Shown here piece after piece: positions 61,789 to 64,000 of a stretch of 64,000 nucleotides of DNA. Position 1 is the first letter of the stretch. Every line of letters starts with the position of its first letter. The position numbers and the translations under genes were made by a program. The notes beneath the pieces were generated by a model. That model did not search any database. It was not told where the DNA came from and was given only the letters and a program-made list of their open reading frames with translations. Source of the stretch: JAXGMV01 sp040772085 (GTDB lineage Bacteria; Chloroflexota; Anaerolineae; Anaerolineales; Anaerolineaceae); contig JAXGYU010000001.1 in the NCBI GenBank assembly GCA_040772085.1, positions 2,356,001 to 2,420,000 of the forward strand. Direction: 5' to 3'.

Positions 61789-61864
61789 GCCCCACCTGTA
61801 TTCGATTAGTTTTCTATTGCGACTGAGATCTAAGCTTTCACCTTAGTAAATGTTCTTATTTTAA

Positions 61865-61898
61865 ATTATATAATAACCATAAGATTACTTATCCACAA
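61865..61898 (-). promoter_or_regulatory. Promoter of the two-gene defence-like operon
   Basis: On the minus strand TTGTGG (61898-61893), a 17-base spacer and TATTAT (61875-61870) are followed by an overlapping TATAAT (61870-61865). The predicted leader is about 70-75 bases, AT-rich, ending in the AGGTGG ribosome site. Confidence 0.55.
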
Positions 61899-62019
61899 CT
61901 AACGTGATTAAATGAAGATCTCAAATCTATTCTGCTGCTCCCACTTGGTTTACGGACCATGAGCTAGCAACCTTCAAGTCCTGTTCCAAGAAAACGGTAA
62001 GGACTTACTCAAATTCTGC

Positions 62020-62049
62020 TATAATCATCCTACACTGACTAGTTAGTCA
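62020..62049 (+). promoter_or_regulatory. TetR promoter and operator-like palindrome
   Basis: TATAAT (62020-62025) is followed ten bases later by the palindrome TGACTA-GT-TAGTCA (62036-62049), which covers the expected transcription start. This arrangement suits autorepression by the TetR protein encoded at 62078. The minus-35 is poor. Confidence 0.55.
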
Positions 62050-62077
62050 GCAGCCGCCTCCCGCCTGGAAAACCACA

Positions 62078-62698
62078 ATGAACAGCGACCCAACGACCAG
62101 AGAAAATTCCTCGCAAAAAATACTTGCCGCGGCAATTGAGGAGTTCACGAAATATGGGTATGAAGGCGCCCGTGTCGCACGGATCGCGAAAAACGCTGGT
62201 GTCAGCCAGGCATTGATTTATTACAACTTCAGCAGCAAACAGGCTCTGATGGATGAGATCCTCAATCAGTTTTTCAACTCCAACATAAAGTATTTTTCCG
62301 ATGCCTTGCCTGCCACGCAGGATGCTTCCCCAAACGATCTGCATCTCAAAGATGAGCTGCGGAAGTCTCTCAAGTTCATCCTCGAAAATCATCAGGAAGT
62401 CAAAATCCTGCTCATGCAAACCTTGCTGGAGTCGCAGGGTGACAAGCGCATCCTCACCATGCTCAACGATCTCAATGCCGTCATACGTACCAAAGCGCTG
62501 ACCGAGTTCGGTTACACCTTAAGCGACGACGATAAGGAAAACAGGGCGGTCATCGATTATTTCATGATCTTCATTCCATTCATCATGTTCGGGTTACTCG
62601 GCAAAGAGTGGAGTCAGGTGAACAACATTTCCATCGATGAGGCGGTCAACGCGTTGATTGAAGTGACTGACGGTGTCTATAACAGTTATCTGAAATAA
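62078..62698 (+). CDS. TetR/AcrR-family transcriptional regulator
   Basis: This is a 206-residue TetR-type repressor. The helix-turn-helix is in KILAAAIEEFTKYGYEGARVARIAKNAGVSQALIYYNFSSKQALMDEIL (residues about 13-60), with the family's conserved Tyr-Tyr-x-Phe. The C-terminal domain is helical with a hydrophobic ligand-pocket segment (FMIFIPFIMFGLLG). It precedes a thiolase-family gene in the same direction. Related palindromes lie before both genes, so it probably controls a lipid or CoA-thioester pathway and itself. The ligand may be an acyl-CoA (inference). Confidence 0.9.
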   Translation: MNSDPTTRENSSQKILAAAIEEFTKYGYEGARVARIAKNAGVSQALIYYNFSSKQALMDEILNQFFNSNIKYFSDALPATQDASPNDLHLKDELRKSLKFILENHQEVKILLMQTLLESQGDKRILTMLNDLNAVIRTKALTEFGYTLSDDDKENRAVIDYFMIFIPFIMFGLLGKEWSQVNNISIDEAVNALIEVTDGVYNSYLK

Positions 62699-62700
62699 AG

Positions 62701-62736
62701 TGCGGCTGGCATCTGAAGCATAGCCGCATATTTTTT
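62701..62736 (+). terminator. Terminator of the TetR gene
   Basis: TGCGGCT (62701-62707) and AGCCGCA (62722-62728) form a 7-bp GC-rich stem followed by TATTTTTT. It directly follows the TetR stop codon and separates it from the thiolase gene. Confidence 0.7.
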
Positions 62737-62747
62737 ATCCATGGCTG

Positions 62748-62761
62748 ACTAACTGGTTAGT
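62748..62761 (+). promoter_or_regulatory. Second TetR operator-like palindrome
   Basis: ACTAAC-TG-GTTAGT is a perfect 6-2-6 palindrome about 90 bases before the thiolase ATG. With its flanks (TGACTAAC, GTTAGTAG) it is related to the site in the tetR promoter, which suggests a shared operator. Confidence 0.5.
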
Positions 62762-62852
62762 AGAAACATAAGGGAGGTGACCAGAAAACTTCAAAACCAG
62801 CAAGCTACCAATCGAACAGATCCACAATTCATTTCAAAAGGAGAACCTACAA

Positions 62853-64000
62853 ATGAGTGGTCATCTTGGAAGGAGCGTTTCCATAATTGGCGTCGGGTAC
62901 TCGCCGATTGGAAATGTTCTCAAAACAGAAGGAATAATTGATCTGACCGAGCGCGAGCTGTTTGCCTGGGCAGCGCTCGAAGCAATGGAAGACTGCGGCT
63001 TAACCGGCAAGGATATCGAGGCGTTTTATGTAGGACAATCCGCGACAGCCAAATTCCAGCATCAGGGCGCCGCTTCAGCCACCCTTGCTGACTGGATCGG
63101 GATGCGCTACAAGCCCAATATCAGTCACGATGAGGCCTGTGTCAGCTCACATTCAGGGCTCAACCAGGCAGTCATGGCGGTCGCTTCAGGCATGTATGAT
63201 ATCGTTCTCTCGGGCGGCACACAGGTCAATCAAGCCATCCCGATTTGGGGTTATCCCCCGCATATCCGCGTGCCGCATGATGATCTCTGGGCGACCATGA
63301 ACGTGATCGCCGGCGACTCTGCCTATGTCAACCCCGGCACTGCCATGATGACACCCCTGGACGCGGCACCGGTTTCGTACGCAAAGAAATACAACGTGTC
63401 GTTTGACGATCTCAGGAAGGCAATGGCAACCGCCGCGATTATTGCCAGGAAGAATGGCGTGAACAACCCCAAGGCGCTGTATTCGGTTGAAACGTACGAG
63501 GAAGAGGCAAAGCGTGCCGGCTTCGATGATGTTTTTGCCTACTTCAATTCACCCTATAATCCGCCTATGGGGACCTTATCGTCTGTGCGCTACTGCGCGC
63601 CGGTATCGGACGGTGCCTCGGCTTTGATTGTTTGCGAGACTGAAAAAGCGAAGAAATTGGTCAAGCAGCCGATCGAAGTGATTGGGTTTGGAGCGGGCTG
63701 CGCTACTGCGAACCAGCAGATCGGATATCCCTGGGAGCCTGAATTGCTGGCCTTCAAAGCTGCCTATGACATGGCAAATATCACAGACCCATACAACGAG
63801 ATCGATTATCTGGCCATCCATGATTGCAACGCGCAACACTACTTCACGGTCACTGAGACAGCGGGATATTTCAAGCCCGGCGAAGGCTGGAAGGCGGTGA
63901 TTGAGGGCAGGATTGCCCACGATGGAGACAAGCCTGTCAATACTTCCGGTGGACGTCTGGCCTGTGGTCATCCGCTGGGGGGTTCAGTTGGTATCGAAAT
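62853..64000 (+). CDS. Thiolase-family protein (acetyl-CoA acetyltransferase/SCP2-type), 5' part
   Basis: The frame is open from ATG 62853 to the window edge without a stop, at least 382 residues, so the gene is truncated by the boundary. AAAAGGAG precedes the start. The N-terminal half has SVSIIGVGYSPIG and the candidate nucleophile in DEACVSSHSGLNQAV near residue 96. The C-terminal half has YLAIHDCNAQHYFT and NTSGGRLACGHPLGGSVG, the latter carrying the conserved Cys-Gly-His. This pattern is of the SCP2-type or archaeal-type thiolases, which often work with a DUF35 OB-fold partner encoded next door. That partner, if present, is outside the window. It is probably regulated by the TetR protein upstream. 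Confidence 0.85.
   Translation, partial: MSGHLGRSVSIIGVGYSPIGNVLKTEGIIDLTERELFAWAALEAMEDCGLTGKDIEAFYVGQSATAKFQHQGAASATLADWIGMRYKPNISHDEACVSSHSGLNQAVMAVASGMYDIVLSGGTQVNQAIPIWGYPPHIRVPHDDLWATMNVIAGDSAYVNPGTAMMTPLDAAPVSYAKKYNVSFDDLRKAMATAAIIARKNGVNNPKALYSVETYEEEAKRAGFDDVFAYFNSPYNPPMGTLSSVRYCAPVSDGASALIVCETEKAKKLVKQPIEVIGFGAGCATANQQIGYPWEPELLAFKAAYDMANITDPYNEIDYLAIHDCNAQHYFTVTETAGYFKPGEGWKAVIEGRIAHDGDKPVNTSGGRLACGHPLGGSVGIE

Noticed and set aside
61889..61897. Perfect DnaA box (TTATCCACA) in an AT-rich spacer
   Set aside because: Only one box is present, overlapping a probable promoter, and no dnaA, dnaN or box cluster is near. Not an origin.
1..64000. CRISPR array, insertion sequences, tRNA or rRNA genes
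   Set aside because: No regularly spaced repeats, transposase motifs, terminal inverted repeats or cloverleaf-like sequences were noticed on either strand.

Overview
The window reads as chromosome of an anaerobic bacterium. The best guess is Chloroflexota, Anaerolineae-like: exported proteins carry Thr/Pro-rich linkers, starts are a mix of ATG, GTG and TTG, and the gene content is strictly anaerobic (glycyl radical enzyme, radical SAM enzymes, molybdenum aldehyde oxidoreductase, polyferredoxin, multihaem cytochrome). The taxonomic call is inference. No rRNA, tRNA, CRISPR array, transposase or integrase was seen, and no gene-free stretch exceeds 300 bases (the longest is 289 bases at 61789-62077).

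Layout. (1) 1-8597, plus strand: a nucleoside-type BMP/ABC importer followed by a PfkB kinase, two SIS-domain proteins and a BtpA/SgcQ-family protein, a catabolic operon for an unidentified imported nucleoside or glycosylamine-like compound. (2) 8657-19637, minus strand: eight tightly coupled genes plus the structural gene of a Mop-type molybdenum aldehyde oxidoreductase. The set matches the families named after Desulfovibrio vulgaris DVU_1551-1559 (XdhC, AMP-ligase, radical SAM TrsS, C-GCAxxG-C-C protein, methyltransferase, small redox protein, FAD/Fe-S/CCG protein, DUF364). A divergent plus-strand arm (19816-24402) adds a PadR regulator, a FecCD-type ABC importer and an NTPase/MobA-like fusion. 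Together they look like enzyme, cofactor maturation, metal supply and regulation in one locus. (3) 24399-29443: an exported hydrolase, OsmC, a NapH/NapG-like polyferredoxin with a Tat-type DUF362 lipoprotein, and a ferritin-like protein. (4) 29581-34502: a tandem pair of large GT-C-like membrane proteins in AT-richer DNA and a DUF401 permease. (5) 34682-42455: a multihaem cytochrome, a HypD-like glycyl radical enzyme with its activase, and an ABC-2 exporter. (6) 42640-50916: a heavy-metal P-type ATPase with a separate HMA protein, two Crp/Fnr regulators, a PucC-like MFS protein, a DUF616-methyltransferase fusion and a membrane protein. (7) 51040-61788, minus strand, AT-rich: two giant genes (1620 and 1956 residues) forming a probable phage-defence module resembling Druantia type III (DruH/DruE), with a MIT_C/phospholipase-D-like C-terminus on the helicase. 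(8) 62078-64000: a TetR regulator with operator-like palindromes and the start of a thiolase-family gene that runs off the end.

The strongest candidate for a little-described system is the 51-62 kb pair. The aldehyde-oxidoreductase locus is the best-integrated metabolic module. All family assignments were made by reading sequence motifs; no database search was run.
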